Source of the DNA: Malus domestica | Taxonomy: Eukaryota; Streptophyta; Magnoliopsida; Rosales; Rosaceae | DNA length: 64,000 nt | Assembly: GCF_042453785.1 (NCBI RefSeq) | Contig: NC_091674.1 | Span: forward strand, 26,391,001 to 26,455,000 | Reading direction: 5' to 3' | Part shown: positions 11,724 through 23,935 of the stretch, piece by piece | Layout: each line of letters begins with the position of its first letter | Position numbering within the stretch: the first letter of the stretch is position 1 | Made by a program: the position numbers and the translations under genes | The notes under the pieces: generated by a model | The model's database searches: none | What the model was told of the DNA's origin: nothing | What the model saw: only the letters and a program-made list of their open reading frames with translations

Positions 11724-12967
11724 TTCTTCTCTCATGTGAAATGATGATGAAATTTACAGGGTATAGTTCTCCACCTCTTGGTTGTTTACTAGATGTTATA
11801 ATAATGGTGGTACAGATTAGCGTTCCTCGAATCCTTTGTTTTCTTTTCGTGTGGAATTGCGGCTGTATGAACAAACAAGTTTATTTTTTATGTGTAATGT
11901 AAATTAGATATATGAAGGCGGCATTTAACGTGTTCATATGAATCGTTAACATGTTCAAACTCCTCCAGCTTATTCGAACTCCAAAACGCGGTCGAGTCTC
12001 TATTTTCTGGGTCCTGAGACAACGGTGGATTGGTGAAGCGTTTGGTGGTGAAAATGTTAGTAGGTTTTCCTCTCTTCTTTGTTGGAGTGGATCTGTACCT
12101 TAAGTTTTTAGGGTGTTTTTAAAGTAGGTCACGAGATTTTAATTTTTAACATTTCAGTGTCATACTTTGAAGTTTTAAAAACACAGTACCTTGAGTTTAA
12201 ATGAATCACTAAAATGATTGCTTTTGCTAAAGCCCACATAACGACAAAGATCGCAAACAACTGCTGCTGGTGATAACATTTTTGAAAGAGAGCTGAATAT
12301 AGTACGTATTTAAAAGCTTACAAAATCATATATGAATATAATCTTATCTAATTATGTTCACCCTAATATTTTTTTTTTAAGTTAGAACTTTTTAGTTTCC
12401 TCCAATATTGTATGGCCAATGATCCCTGTTGGAACCAGACAATTTCTTTATGTTGATTTTTTTTGGGTTGAAAAATGGGCTATATGCTGTTAACTCAAAC
12501 AAAAATATACTAAATTTTTAAGAACAAAGCTAACCGAACAAGATAATAAGAACTCACACATGAGAAAATTAATCGATATTGTCTATTATCTAATTGTTAG
12601 AATCTTTGACTTTCGAAACAAAAAAAAGCAGGATGTCATGGTTATGTTATTTAAATTAAGAAGTAGAAGACTTGGTAAATGGTGTCCAAAAAGAACAAGG
12701 TACACTAATATAGCCGGAATCACAGTAAGTGACCCAATGGTAATGGCGGATCGAGGCTTCCCAATAAACAAAAAGAAAATGTGGGAGGTCTTGGTTTCAA
12801 TGCTCCGAGGTTGGTGAGTCTTCTTGACTGTAGTTATGGACAGGGTGAAATTCCTGATAGCCTTTTCGGACCAAAAAAAAAAAAAAACTGAGACTTACCA
12901 TTACTTATCTTTTGTTTTTTAGACTATGAACTTATACAGCTGGTAGTCATAACGTTGGTTTATGGCA
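11724..12967. other. ISU1 3' UTR and intergenic AT-rich DNA
   Basis: The first 200 bp after the ISU1 stop probably hold its 3' UTR. The rest is AT-rich with homopolymer runs. ORFs such as 12560-12817 show no recognisable domain. No other gene seen. Confidence 0.6.
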
Positions 12968-13650
12968 GGGTATTAATGGGTTAATTACACTCACACCCCC
13001 TCAAGTTTATTGTGTTTTCACAAAACCCCTTCACTTTTGAAACATAACACTAACACTCCTTAAGGTTTTAGTTCACTATCACATAACCCCTTTAGGACAA
13101 AGTTGCCCTCATTATAAATTATACTTTTAAAAAAAATGAAAAATCCTTTGAATAAATAGAATAAAAATTCAAATTAATTAAACAATAAAATAATTAAAGA
13201 AATATCGTTATCTTCAACCAAGGACTTGAATTTTTTGCAGAATTCATCATAAAAAAGTTCGAGGTTTCCAACAACAACTTTCATTTCGTGAGGAAGATTT
13301 TTGGAAGTTCAGCAGTTTTCATATTTTTTTTATGGCGAAGAGTGAGGCCAGGCTTATGGAGAGGCTGATTGATCCAAAAACCGAGATGAAGGAGTAGCTT
13401 CTTGTGAGGATGGCTAGGGAGGAGGTGAAACATGTTAAGAATTTTTATTATGTTGTGAATGCGGAGGGGATGCCCTAATTAAAAATAAGGGTAAATTTGT
13501 CTTTAAAAAAATACTTTAAGGTGATTTCAGCCCTCTAGGGATTATGTGAAAGTAAATTAAAATCACAAGAGGTGTTAGTTTTATGTTTCAAACGTAAATA
13601 GGTTTTGTGAAAACATGATAAACATGAGAAGGCGTTAGTATAATTAACCC
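12968..13650. mobile_element. MULE-type TIR element (683 bp) carrying a gene-like fragment
   Basis: The left end (GGGTTAATTACACTCAC from 12978) and the reverse complement of the right end (GGGTTAATTATACTAAC) match imperfectly for about 150 bp, sharing the blocks TGTTTTCACAAAACC and TGAAACATAA. Flanks GTTTATGGCA (12958-12967) and GTTTATGACA (13651-13660) are a 10-bp near-perfect direct repeat, fitting the 9-11 bp duplication of Mutator-like elements. The TIR similarity starts 10 bp inside the left boundary. Between the arms lies a GC-richer island at 13332-13478 (separate entry). No transposase is present, so the element is non-autonomous. Confidence 0.6.
13332..13478 (+). pseudogene. Gene-like fragment inside the MULE-type element
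   Basis: An ATG-led reading frame of 48 codons begins MAKSEARLMERLIDPKTEMK and continues through one in-frame TAG (13395-13397) to a TAA at 13476. Its base composition is much richer in G than the surrounding TIR DNA and it reads like conserved coding sequence, such as helical charged protein. I do not recognise the source gene. Capture of a host exon (Pack-MULE style) is an inference. Confidence 0.35.
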
Positions 13651-13660
13651 GTTTATGACA

Positions 13661-14608
13661 TATGAACCAATAATTAAACTCTCACATAAATTTTAAGGAA
13701 AACTAATGAAAATGGCTTGAAAACTTTGAGTTTTAAAGATAATGACAAAATAAAGGGTAAAGTAAATAGTATCAGATTTAACTTTTTAGTATAAAAATAT
13801 GATCTTTCGTTAAAATAAACAGTAACGGGCTTTTCGTTAAAACTCTCTAAAGTTTATGCTGCAAGGCTCGAAATCATAGGCTGTTTGGCGCGAAATCAGC
13901 ACAACTCTCACGCGCTTCCTATGCGAGTACGTTTACACCACCCAGCCCTTCAATCACAGGAGGAACCAAACAAAACCGATCAGAAACCGGAGACAGACAC
14001 AAAAACTGTTGACTGCCCCAAGTCTCCTACAAGGAAAAGAACCAATCTTTCATAATCTCCCCTCCTAAATCCTCGTATTACTGTGTTGCTGTCTACCGTC
14101 CTCTCGGATTCAAAGTTTCACACTTTTAAGGTCCGCATTTGATTTGGTTTTTCGTTAACATTTCCAGTTCAACCAGTTCCCTCCCACTTCCTCACCTAAT
14201 CAAAATTTTTAAACTTTTTATTGTTTTTTTTTATAATCTTCTGGGTCCATTTATTTCTCCTTTTTTTTTTCTGTTTAATTACATAATTTACATGTTTCTT
14301 CTTACCATTTGATGTAAATTTTGTCTGAGGTGGTCCAGATACATTTAAAAGCTTGATAATTTCATCCTATTTTTCACTTGGGTCCCCAAGTTCAGAAATT
14401 TTAATTCAAATATTGAATCTTGTCACAAGGGTTTTCTTCTGAATCAGTAAATAGTTTCAAAGTTTGTAAATTTAAAGCAATGTTCTTAATTGTTTCAGTC
14501 AAATTTTAATTAATTAATTGTTTATTAAGTACAGAGGAGGACAAAGTGGGCACACATAAGCCAAAGGGAAGCAGTTGAGAGGTTGGGAGGGGGTGAATTT
14601 TTGGATTA
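13661..14608. other. Intergenic DNA and PANK2 5' region
   Basis: AT-rich DNA to about 13860, then a pyrimidine-rich, GC-richer part (13880-14130) that probably holds the PANK2 promoter and 5' leader. No clear TATA box or other gene is seen. Confidence 0.5.
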
Positions 14609-17600
14609 ATGGCTGGTTTTGGAACTAACGATATAAAAGGGAGAGAGAAGGAAGAAGGTGACAAAAACAGTAATACTTTAGAGTCCCATGTGGTGATTAG
14701 AACAGAAGGAGGAGAGGTTGGTCAAAGTAGTAGTGAGAGAGATACGATTCACCGGTCAGGTTCCCGGCCTCAGTTGGACCTCAGCAAAGCTGCCATTCAA
14801 GGGAATTTTGAAGAGAGGGACCCCGCAATTCTTCTGCCTAATCAGTCTGATGACTTGTCTCACTTGGCTTTGGACATTGGAGGTATAATTTGTGTTCCTC
14901 ACTTGAATCACTTGCTTTTGAAAAGTCTTTGCGGTTTTTGGTTTCTAAATTTTCTGTTTTATTGGTTAACTATTGGTAATTCTGGTGTTAGTTTTCAGTG
15001 CATGGGTTGTGTTTTCTTTTGTTCTCTGCTTAGCTTTTTAGATTAAAGTGAACATCTTTTTTAAGGAAAGTAGAAGTTTGATCTGTTGGAGGAAGGGGCC
15101 TGTAGCTCAGTTGGTTAAGTGCGTTCGCCAATGCACGGAGGTCTCGTGTTTGATCTCCCCCTCCCCCAATATGGCATGTATAAAGATATGTTTGATTTGG
15201 TGAAGAGAAAGTGAAATTATGCATGCCATGCTATATGATTCCAGTGTGAACTTCTTAATTGTGATTGTTGGTGCTATAATTTCTGGTGTTTTAAGTTTAA
15301 CTGTGAATTTGTGATCAGTACCTGGCTGTGTGGGATCGCATGTAAATTTTGAGTTCGAAGAAACTGTTTTAGTGTGTTTATAAAGATCGGCGTTTTAAGC
15401 TGTTTAATGGTTAATGGCAGGATCTCTCATCAAGTTGGTGTATTTCTCAAGACATGAAGGCCAATCAATTGATGATAAAAGGAAGAAAACTTTGAAGGAA
15501 AGGTTGGGAATATCAAATGGTAGTAGGAGAAGCTACCCTATTCTAGGTGGGCGGCTTCATTTTGTGAAGTTTGAGACAAACAAGATTAACGAGTGCTTAG
15601 ACTTCATCTATTCCAAGCAGCTTCACCGTGGTGGTATATTTTTTCTTGATGTACTTTTCTCTTGTTCAGTTGTTTTATTTGATAGCTAAGCATAGTAGAT
15701 TTCTCGAACTTGTATGATATTTATGCTTGAATCCTTATGTAACTATGTCAATTTTTAGCAAAATAATATACCTATGTTCTAAGAAAGACAAATTGTGGAT
15801 AGGAACGGATGCTCGTATCTGGAATCCTGATGCCCCAACCAATGAAAGTTCTGTAATCAAGGTAATATAAGTGTTTATCGATCTTGTTATGTATTTTGGA
15901 ATTCCATTATTTCTGTGTATTTTTGGGGATCATACTAATATCAATGAATGAATTCTTGCCTGAAGGCTACAGGTGGTGGGGCATACAAGTTTGCGGACCT
16001 CTTCAAAGAACGGCTTGGGGTTAGTCTTGACAAAGAAGACGAAATGAATTGTCTAGTATCTGGAGCAAATTTTCTCCTCAAGGTGGATGTTGATACAAGA
16101 TAACATTTTCTTATGGATTAGGTTTTTTAGCTCCTTTTGATGTGTATTTTTGTATGAAAATGATATGAACTTGTATGTCCATTAGTTTCCAGTAAGAACA
16201 TTAAAAACTTCTAATTCTCTGCTCCTGGGTGTTGACTTTGCCTCTATCAGTAAAATTGAGTTGAGTTCATACGTTACCAAGAAAAACAAACTTTAACTTT
16301 TGGCTTTTTGTTTCAATTCATTTGTGATATTAGAGATTTTTCCTTATTCGAGAAATCTGGCATTTAGTGTTTATTTGGTATTCTCAGTTGCTTATATCTC
16401 TTCTTTCCTATGGGAGTTCTGTCATTTATGTGTTGAATATATTACAGTCTGAAAAGAAAGACGGTGATTTGGAATTATCATGAGATTGTTCATTCATGGC
16501 TTGCTGATAAATTGTCTGGGTACCATATAGGGATGTCATCAAGTACTCTTATCATATTAACTTTTAGTACATTTTTGCCTTCTTTCCTCCATGATAACCG
16601 TACTTCTTTGAGAGGTAATTAGATGTTCCACCATGATTCTAGTAGGCAATACGTCATGAAGCTTTCACACACATGGAGGGTCAGAAAGAGTTTGTGCAGA
16701 TTGACCAGAATGAATTATTCCCATATCTTCTAGTTAACATTGGGTCTGGTGTTAGTATAATTAAGGTAACTCTTTCTTATGTTTTCTTTTTGTTAATTGA
16801 ATTCTGGAGGCTTGTTGAGTTTATTAATTATCAATTAATCTACGTTGCTATAGGTTGATGGAGATGGCAAATTTCAGCGGGTAAGTGGAACAAATGTTGG
16901 TGGCGGTACTTATTGGGGCTTGGGAAAACTGTTAACAAAGTGCAAAAGGTTTTTTTTTTTTTTTTTCGGATTAACTTTTTGTTGCTTTCTATTTTTCATC
17001 TCATCTCTTTCTAGAAAGTTTGTCCAGGTCTTTGACTAATTCATTCCCTTATCAGTTTCGATGAGTTGTTAGAGCTGAGTCAACGGGGAGACAATGGTGC
17101 TATAGACATGCTTGTCGGGGACATTTATGGTGGTATGGACTACTCAAAGGTATGCAGATTGTCTATTCTGTTGAGAACACTACTTTGAAGTTTGGAGCTG
17201 TAAATTAGTCAGAAATCTTGATATTGATTTTCATGAATTATGCAAATTTTCTTAATCTAGTGGTGAGACTAAGAATCCCTAATCATAAAACATGTTATAG
17301 ATCGGTCTATCTGCATCAACCATCGCCTCTAGTTTTGGGAAGGCTATTTCAGAAAACAAGGAACTTGAAGACTACAGCCCTGAAGATATATCACTGTCTC
17401 TCTTACGAATGATTTCTTATAATATTGGCCAGGTGTGCTCTGCAGTTACAAGATTATGTCATGAAAATGCAATTTATGTTGTACCTCTGTCGAGTACAGA
17501 GATCTAAAGATGATAACAATAATTTTTGTTGTAAAGAACTAATAGATGTGCTAATTTTGGTAGATCTGATTGGACTGTTCTGCTGTGCAGATAGCTTATC

Positions 17601-20600
17601 TAAATGCACTACGGTTTGGTCTGAAGCGAATATATTTTGGAGGTTTTTTCATAAGGGGCCATGCTTATACCATGGACACTATATCCTTTGCGGTTCAGTT
17701 CTGGTACACATACAATTTTCTTATCAAGATTTAGTCGTTTATTCCTCTTCTTCCTTGTCTTTGATATTGAGTATAACTGTTTACTGTTTTATCTTAAAGT
17801 TTGAAAATATCGTATGTGTTTTTTAGGTCAAATGGAGATGCACAAGCAATGTTTTTGAGACATGAAGGTTTTCTGGGAGCTTTAGGTGCATTTATGAGCT
17901 ATGAAAAGCATGGTCTTGATGACTTGAAGGTCCATCATTTAGTTGAAAGATTTCCTATGGGCGCACCATATACTGGAGGAAAGATTCATGGTCCACCACT
18001 TGGGGATTTGAACGAGAAGGTAAAATGTTATCAGAGTTGAAAAGACCTGACCCCGGGCTGCTGATTCTCTGATAATAATGGATCTGGGTTGTATGTTTTT
18101 CTCTTGTTTAGTTTCGGGAAGGCATGAATTCAGCTTTAATTTATCGGTCTGAAAAAAATTTAACAAGTTTAATGTCAAAATGTCCCGCAATGCATCACAG
18201 CTTTTTTCGGGGAGAGAATCAAATTAGAGTTGGAAAATTGACTCCACTACAATGATTCTCTAGAATCACATCTTTTTATACTTTTCCAAATAAATAAATA
18301 AATAACTGAGGCATCTTTGAAGATTAGATTATTGGAGCAACTATACAGTTGCATATATTCTTTCTAAAGGCCAACTTGGCTAAAAGGCAGAAGGGTTGGA
18401 ATCTATGGATGAAAGAAATACCATAAGAGCTGCTAGAGTTTGGACTATAGGAATAGGAAAGGTTGAGCAATCAGCTGCGGTTTCCATCGTTATCAAGGAC
18501 AGAGCTAGGAAAGTCTGTAGGGGTGGGCTACTTTTCTTTTTCTGTTCGAGGTAGGCTAATTTTATAAAAGAAGGTTGTGCTAGTTTCAAACTAGACAACT
18601 TTGGCTTATAAAGCTACATGCTATTTTTTGAAATTCCAAAATTTACCCTAGGCTATAGCCCACCCCAGCTTATTCTACCTCCGCCCTTGATTGTTATCTA
18701 CTCTTCAGTATGTACAAGGCTACAAGCCATTGTTTTTTACTGGTCTCACCATGAATGCTCCTATATATCTTTCCCTAATGAGAGGAGCTTTAATCTTATG
18801 GTACTTTAGGTCTTTGTTGTCCGGGATTTGATGTTCTTCTTTTTCATGTTACTTGTATCAATTTCTTTACTAGTAAAATTTGGGTCTCTTGTAAAAAAAG
18901 GGAAATGATTATACTATGCTCTGTAATGGAATTCTAGTCTTTGGACAATTTTGTCTTTTCAAGTATGTCCAAGAAATCTTAGAACTTATGTGAGTCGGAA
19001 ACCTTGATTGCAGATTTCATGGATGGAGAAGTTTGTTCGGAAAGGGACTGAGATTACTGCTCCAGTACCAATGGCTCCTCCTGGAACTACCGGACTTGGA
19101 GGCTTTGAAGTTCCTTCGTCCAAAGGAGGTACTCTGCGTTCTGATGCAAGTGCTTTAAACATTGGGGTCCTACATCTGGTACCCACGTTGGAAGTCTTTC
19201 CATTATTGGCGGACCCAAAAACGTAAGTCAACTTCTAGATTTTTATTGATCACTACCCTGCGAATATAGTTGCTGGGACCTAGATTAGATGGTAACTATA
19301 CCTCTCTGATAGAGTGGAGTTCCAAGATCACCCTTCCCGTATGTCCTATCCTCACAAAGCTTGTACTTTTCGGAACTTCGACAGTTTCACTCAGTGTGTT
19401 GGTATCCTTTACAATGATACAAGTGAGACACTAATATGTTTGGTACAGCCGTGGGGCACGTCTTTTACCAGGATCTGATGATTGGTGCTGAGTTCTTACA
19501 CTATTTTGGTTTTTGATGTTACAGGTATGAGCCTAACACTATTGATCTCTCAGATCCCGGCGAGTTAGAGTGAGTACATGCTGTTAGTTTTCTTTTTGTT
19601 TGGAAATCCTTAAGAATCCATCTGCACAACGCTAGTAACTATAATGTGTTATTTGAAATTGTTGATGTCCAAATTTATGAATGATTAGTTTGTTATGGGT
19701 AATTTGAGTGTCTTTTGTGCTATAGGTACTGGTTCACTGTGCTGTCAGAGCATCTACCAGACCTCGTTGATAAGGTAAACATAGCATCAGCTAGAGCATC
19801 TGTTTCATAGAACTGTATTTTTTTCAGAGTCTAAAGTTTTATAGGCAACCGGATGTCCGTCAGTTATAGTTAAATGTGGAAAATATTGAAAAGTTCACTT
19901 TCTCTTTGGTTTTTGTTTTTGCGGTTTTGCCTTTCCATTTTGTTAGTGCTCATTGTGTATTTAGAATCTTCCTTGATAATATTAATGCAAACAGAAATTC
20001 AGATTGGATACAATTTCATTATTGATTTATGACTTTGAGAGGTTGATGTGAATATGTTAGGCAGTGGCAAGTGAAGGTGGAACGGATGATGCTAAAAGAA
20101 GGGGCGATGCTTTTGCTCGTGCTTTTTCTGCTCACTTGGCACGGTATCTATGCTATGAGAAATTGTATCTAATATTTGTATTATATAACATTCTGGTCTG
20201 TTATAAAGCTTGAAACTCCTGGTTCTGTGTGTCATACATGTGCGTACAAGTTTGTAATGCTATCATGTATCCCGTCTGAAACTTTTTTTTTCCTAAAATA
20301 ATATGTTCTTGGAGATCAAAGAGATTTTTATTTGTACTTATTCCATTTAACATCTTCCAACTGGCTGTATAGGTTGATGGAGGAGCCTGCTGCATATGGA
20401 AAGTTAGGGTTGGTGAATCTATTGGAACTAAGAGAAGAATGCTTGAGGGAGTTCCAATTTGTTGACGCGTATAGAAGTATAAAACAAAGGTAAAAGAAAA
20501 TCTTTAAATAGTGTAAAAGAAGGTCTTGCCTAATGAAAGTCGTTGTTTCATATACTTAACTCATAGTGATTCTAACCCTCTCCTGGTTTACGAATGCAAC

Positions 20601-22247
20601 AGGGAAAATGAGGCATCACTTGCTGTTTTAGCCGATCTGCTGATGGAGCTTGATAGTATGAGTGAGGTACAATTCCCGTTCTTCATTCAATATGGTGGTT
20701 ACCAAATGCCATTATGGTATCAGTTGATATTTATCCGATTCATCTTTCATTCGGTCTTTGCAAAAGTTTAAAGAGTATGGAAGCCTACTCTATTATGGTT
20801 GAACTGTGGTAAATATAAATTATTGTGGGCACCTCGCTACATTTTCGGACAGTTTAGTTTGTTCCTTCCAGCACAGTTGAGCCATTCCAACTGGCACTTT
20901 TTGAACCGTTGTTCTGATCATTTGAAATCTTCTTAATTTACAGGAAGCAAGACTACTTACCCTTATTGAAGGTGTCCTTGCTGCAAACATTTTCGACTGG
21001 GGATCCCGTGCCTGCGTGGATCTCTATCACAAAGGAACGATTATTGAAATTTATAGAATGAGCCGCAATAAGATGCAAAGACCTTGGCGCGTAAGTGGAT
21101 TCAAAACAAAGTTCCCATGTCCTTTCAGTTGTTTTAAATTAATTGCCAATTGGGTATTCGAATGTAAAAGAGCTGTTAATCTTTATGCAGGTGGATGACT
21201 TTGATGTTTTCAAAGAGAGAATGTTAGGATCTGGAGATACAAAACCTCGTCCGCATAAAAGAGCTTTGCTATTTGTGGATAACTCGGGTGCTGACGTTAT
21301 TCTAGGAATGCTGCCCCTAGCACGGGAACTTCTCCGACGTGGAACGGAAGTAAGTTTATTGCTTCCCAAGGCTCATTCCGTAATCCGTATCTAATTAAGT
21401 TATGCAATGAAAATGCCGTAGTAAGATTGATTTTGCAGGTTGTTTTGGTTGCCAACTCCCTTCCGGCTCTAAATGATGCAACTGCAATGGAGCTTCCTGA
21501 AATTGTTGCTGAAGCTGCCAAGGTCAGTCCACAAGCATGATTAAGTCTTTTAACCTTTCTTTCGTACATATAAAATGACGAGGGAAAAAGAAACTGATTC
21601 TTCTAGTCAACAGCACTGTGACATTCTTCGCAGAGCTGCTGAAGCGGGAGGTTTACTTGTCGATGCAATGGTTAGCTCTCTAGATGGTTCCAAGGGAAAT
21701 TCATCTTCAGTTCCGTTAATGGTTGTTGAGAATGGTTGCGGCAGTCCTTGTATAGACTTACGGCAGGTTAGCTCTGAGCTAGCCGCTGCTGCAAAAGAGG
21801 CCGATTTGGTATGATCCTTGTTCAAACTACTAAAACCATTGTCAAGCATTACTCATAACATGATAAACACCCGAAGAAAAAAACAGAATGAGTTAGAAAA
21901 ACTCTTCGAATCATTCTATTGACTGAATACTATTCATGCAGGTTATCTTGGAAGGGATGGGCAGGGCTCTTCATACCAACCTTAATGCGAAGTTTAAATG
22001 TGATGCGTTAAAGGTGAGGATTTCAATGGTTGTCGGTATTAACCTTGGTGTGATGTTTCCGTTGGAGATAGCGAACCAAGTGAACTTTGATCCAACCTGC
22101 AATAGCATTCTACGGTTTTCTTTTACACTCCAATAACAAGAACGACTTCTTTTGCAGCTTGCAATGGTGAAGAATCAAAGGCTGGCCCAAAAACTGATCC
22201 AAGGCAACATATACGACTGTGTTTGCAGATACGAACCAGTAAGTTAA
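14609..22247 (+). CDS. PANK2: Pantothenate kinase 2 (type II kinase fused to DUF89 4'-phosphopantetheine phosphatase)
   Basis: About 22 exons encode roughly 907 aa, near the length of Arabidopsis PANK2. Exons end at 14882, 15633, 15861, 16082, 16765, 16948, 17149, 17432, 17703, 18019, 19222, 19569, 19774, 20143, 20489, 20666, 21090, 21349, 21522, 21808, 22013 and 22247. The N-terminal half is an acetate/sugar-kinase-fold pantothenate kinase, the first step of CoA synthesis: [13 protein letters not shown] near residue 88 (phosphate binding) and [14 protein letters not shown] near 272. The C-terminal half is a DUF89 metal-dependent phosphatase, with [12 protein letters not shown] near 735 and [11 protein letters not shown] near 850, shown in this family to hydrolyse phosphopantetheine metabolites. 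Probably cytosolic, as no targeting peptide is evident. The exon 3 acceptor is ambiguous (15788 or 15803, same phase). Both domains look intact. Confidence 0.95.
15096..15190 (+). repeat. tRNA-derived SINE-like head in PANK2 intron 1
   Basis: The sequence GGGGCCTGTAGCTCAGTTGG is a good tRNA 5' end with a pol III A box. A weak B box (GTGTTTGATCTCC) lies about 45 bp later. The cloverleaf is imperfect and the 3' part runs into unrelated DNA, so a SINE or tRNA relic is likelier than a working tRNA gene. Confidence 0.5.
18492..18691. mobile_element. Foldback MITE in PANK2 intron 10
   Basis: The left arm ATCAAGGACAGAGCTAGGAA...GGGGTGGGCTAC matches the reverse complement of the right arm ATCAAGGGCGGAGGTAGAAT...GGGGTGGGCTAT over about 45 bp. 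It lies in the 994-bp intron between the exons ending at 18019 and starting at 19014, which explains the size of that intron. Confidence 0.5.
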
Positions 22248-23340
22248 AAGCTCCGGTTCACATCATCTTGTAGCGTCTGGTTGTAAGCCACGGGAGGTCT
22301 CGATCTTAGGATACAACCGCTCGATACAACAACGATTAAAGACTATGATTGTATGCAGATTTACAAGGACCCCGATTCAGTGGCGGGGTTAATGGTTCTC
22401 TTCTTTGTATGTTATGTATTTGTTCATTGGCATCCGAAAGGATGCGGCTTTTCGCTTGTGCAATCAAAATTGAAACAAAATAATGTCGTCGACAAAGCTA
22501 AATTACGAAGAAAAAGAATCGAAATCGTCACCAATGGTTATATACTGCGACCAACTAGTTTATATCTTGGAACTTTTTTTCTGATTACGTAAAATCATTT
22601 GTGAAGGTTATACTCCGACTATACTCCTATCATTTTTTTTATCAAATTTACGAGATGCTTAACCATAGTTCGTTTTTACGACTTGTGATTGGAAATTCTC
22701 CTTTGATTTCTCTTAGAACATTTTCTTTTATCAATGTGAATTTGCGTTAAGTTACAGGATGGACTAATCATAATAATTAGCTATTGAATTCTTATCCTTG
22801 TGAATTTAAATGGTTCTAGTTGAGTAATCTCATTGATGTTTGAAGATATTCGAGAAGAAAATTACTTTGGAGGCTAATTTGTTGATGTTAAGCTACTTTA
22901 CGAAATAAATGGGTCAAACAGTAATGTTGTCGTCTTTATTTAAACGTGTGTTATGTGAGTTAACTATGATAATGTGTTCTTTCTACTACCCATTAGTGAT
23001 AATTAGTCTTCCTTTCATGCAACCGTACGAGGCAATAACATACTTTTAATCTTTGAATCCAACGATACGTCAAAACAGAGTCAATCTCTAAAAAATTACG
23101 GAATAAATATACATCATGCTAAAGGAGACTCAAATCTAGCAAAAGTTTAGTTAGTCAGTACTATAGTCTGATGATATTACTCTTCGTTTAGAAGTGAGAG
23201 CTCTTAAGTTCGAATCTCGTGGATAATGAATTCGATATTAAATTAAGTTGACTATTACGTAACTTAACCGAATTCCTCCTTTATATACTAAAAAAATCTA
23301 ACAAAAGTCTAGAGTGCTTAGGTTCTCTCGTGTACTAGGA
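22248..23340. other. PANK2 3' UTR and intergenic DNA with a SINE-like repeat
   Basis: The first few hundred bases probably include the PANK2 3' UTR. At 23160-23275 a pol III B box (AAGTTCGAATCTC, 23206-23218) follows an A-box-like TATAGTCTGATGA (23162-23174), fitting a tRNA-derived SINE head. No coding gene. Confidence 0.5.
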
Positions 23341-23400
23341 GGACGTGCAAGCCACAAAAACCACCTTTAAATACCGACATTTTGCTACAACACAGCCGAG

Positions 23401-23459
23401 AGCGACTCTCTCCCTCACTCACTCACTCACTCACTCACTCACACACACACACACACACA

Positions 23460-23492
<33 letters not shown>

Positions 23493-23513
23493 CCTCTCAC
23501 ACACACACACATT
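23401..23513. repeat. Compound microsatellite (TCAC)n-(AC)n-(TC)n-(AC)n in a 5' UTR
   Basis: Four adjacent simple repeats lie between the probable transcription start and the PWWP start codon: about six TCAC units, then AC, TC and AC runs. CT-rich leaders are common in plant genes. The repeat is likely length-polymorphic. Confidence 0.9.
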
Positions 23514-23648
23514 CAGTTCGAAACGCATCTTTCGCCTCTTCGGCCTTTTCCCTACAAATTCCTCAAAACTTGTAACTCTCAAGGATCTCACTAGCCGACC
23601 CACCATTCCAGCTTAGGGTTCTTCTCGGATCACACAGGCTCAGCACTT

Positions 23649-23894
23649 ATGGAACAATCATACATTTTTCTTGAGGTAATTTCATTGTTTACTCTTCTGT
23701 AATTTCATTCTGGTAATTATGGTTCTTAAATTTTAATTTTTTAGAGAAGAAATTTATTTAATATTTAGGTCTTTGCTATCATTCTGCCCTAAATTTTTTT
23801 TTTTTTTTTTTTTTGGGTGCTGAATTTTTTTAGTGATGATAACAAAGCTTTGTTCTTTTTTGTTTATTTTCGTTTTTTTCTTCATTAGGTTTGA
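23649..23894 (+). other. 5' UTR intron (23676-23888) and splice-spanning uORF of the PWWP gene
   Basis: A GT donor after CTTGAG (23670-23675) and a CAT-TAG acceptor at 23886-23888, preceded by a long T-rich tract, define a 213-bp leader intron. An ATG at 23649 opens MEQSYIFLE, and after splicing it ends with one more codon and TGA. This gives a 10-codon uORF upstream of the main ATG at 23936. Splicing is predicted from the sequence only. Confidence 0.5.
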
Positions 23895-23935
23895 TGTTGG
23901 GAAAAATCGTTGGACTTGTTAGGAATTTGTAGACA

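Noticed and set aside
15096-15165. Functional tRNA gene in PANK2 intron 1
   Set aside because: The A box is good, but the B box lacks the GTTCGA core and the anticodon and acceptor stems do not pair well.
22353-22592. Extra coding exon of PANK2 after the stop at 22247
   Set aside because: The domain-complete protein ends at 22247 with the usual C-terminus. This ORF has no similarity to the DUF89 end.
23401-23513. CRISPR-like or satellite array
   Set aside because: Only mono- to tetranucleotide simple repeats; no spacers, and CRISPR is not expected in plant nuclear DNA.
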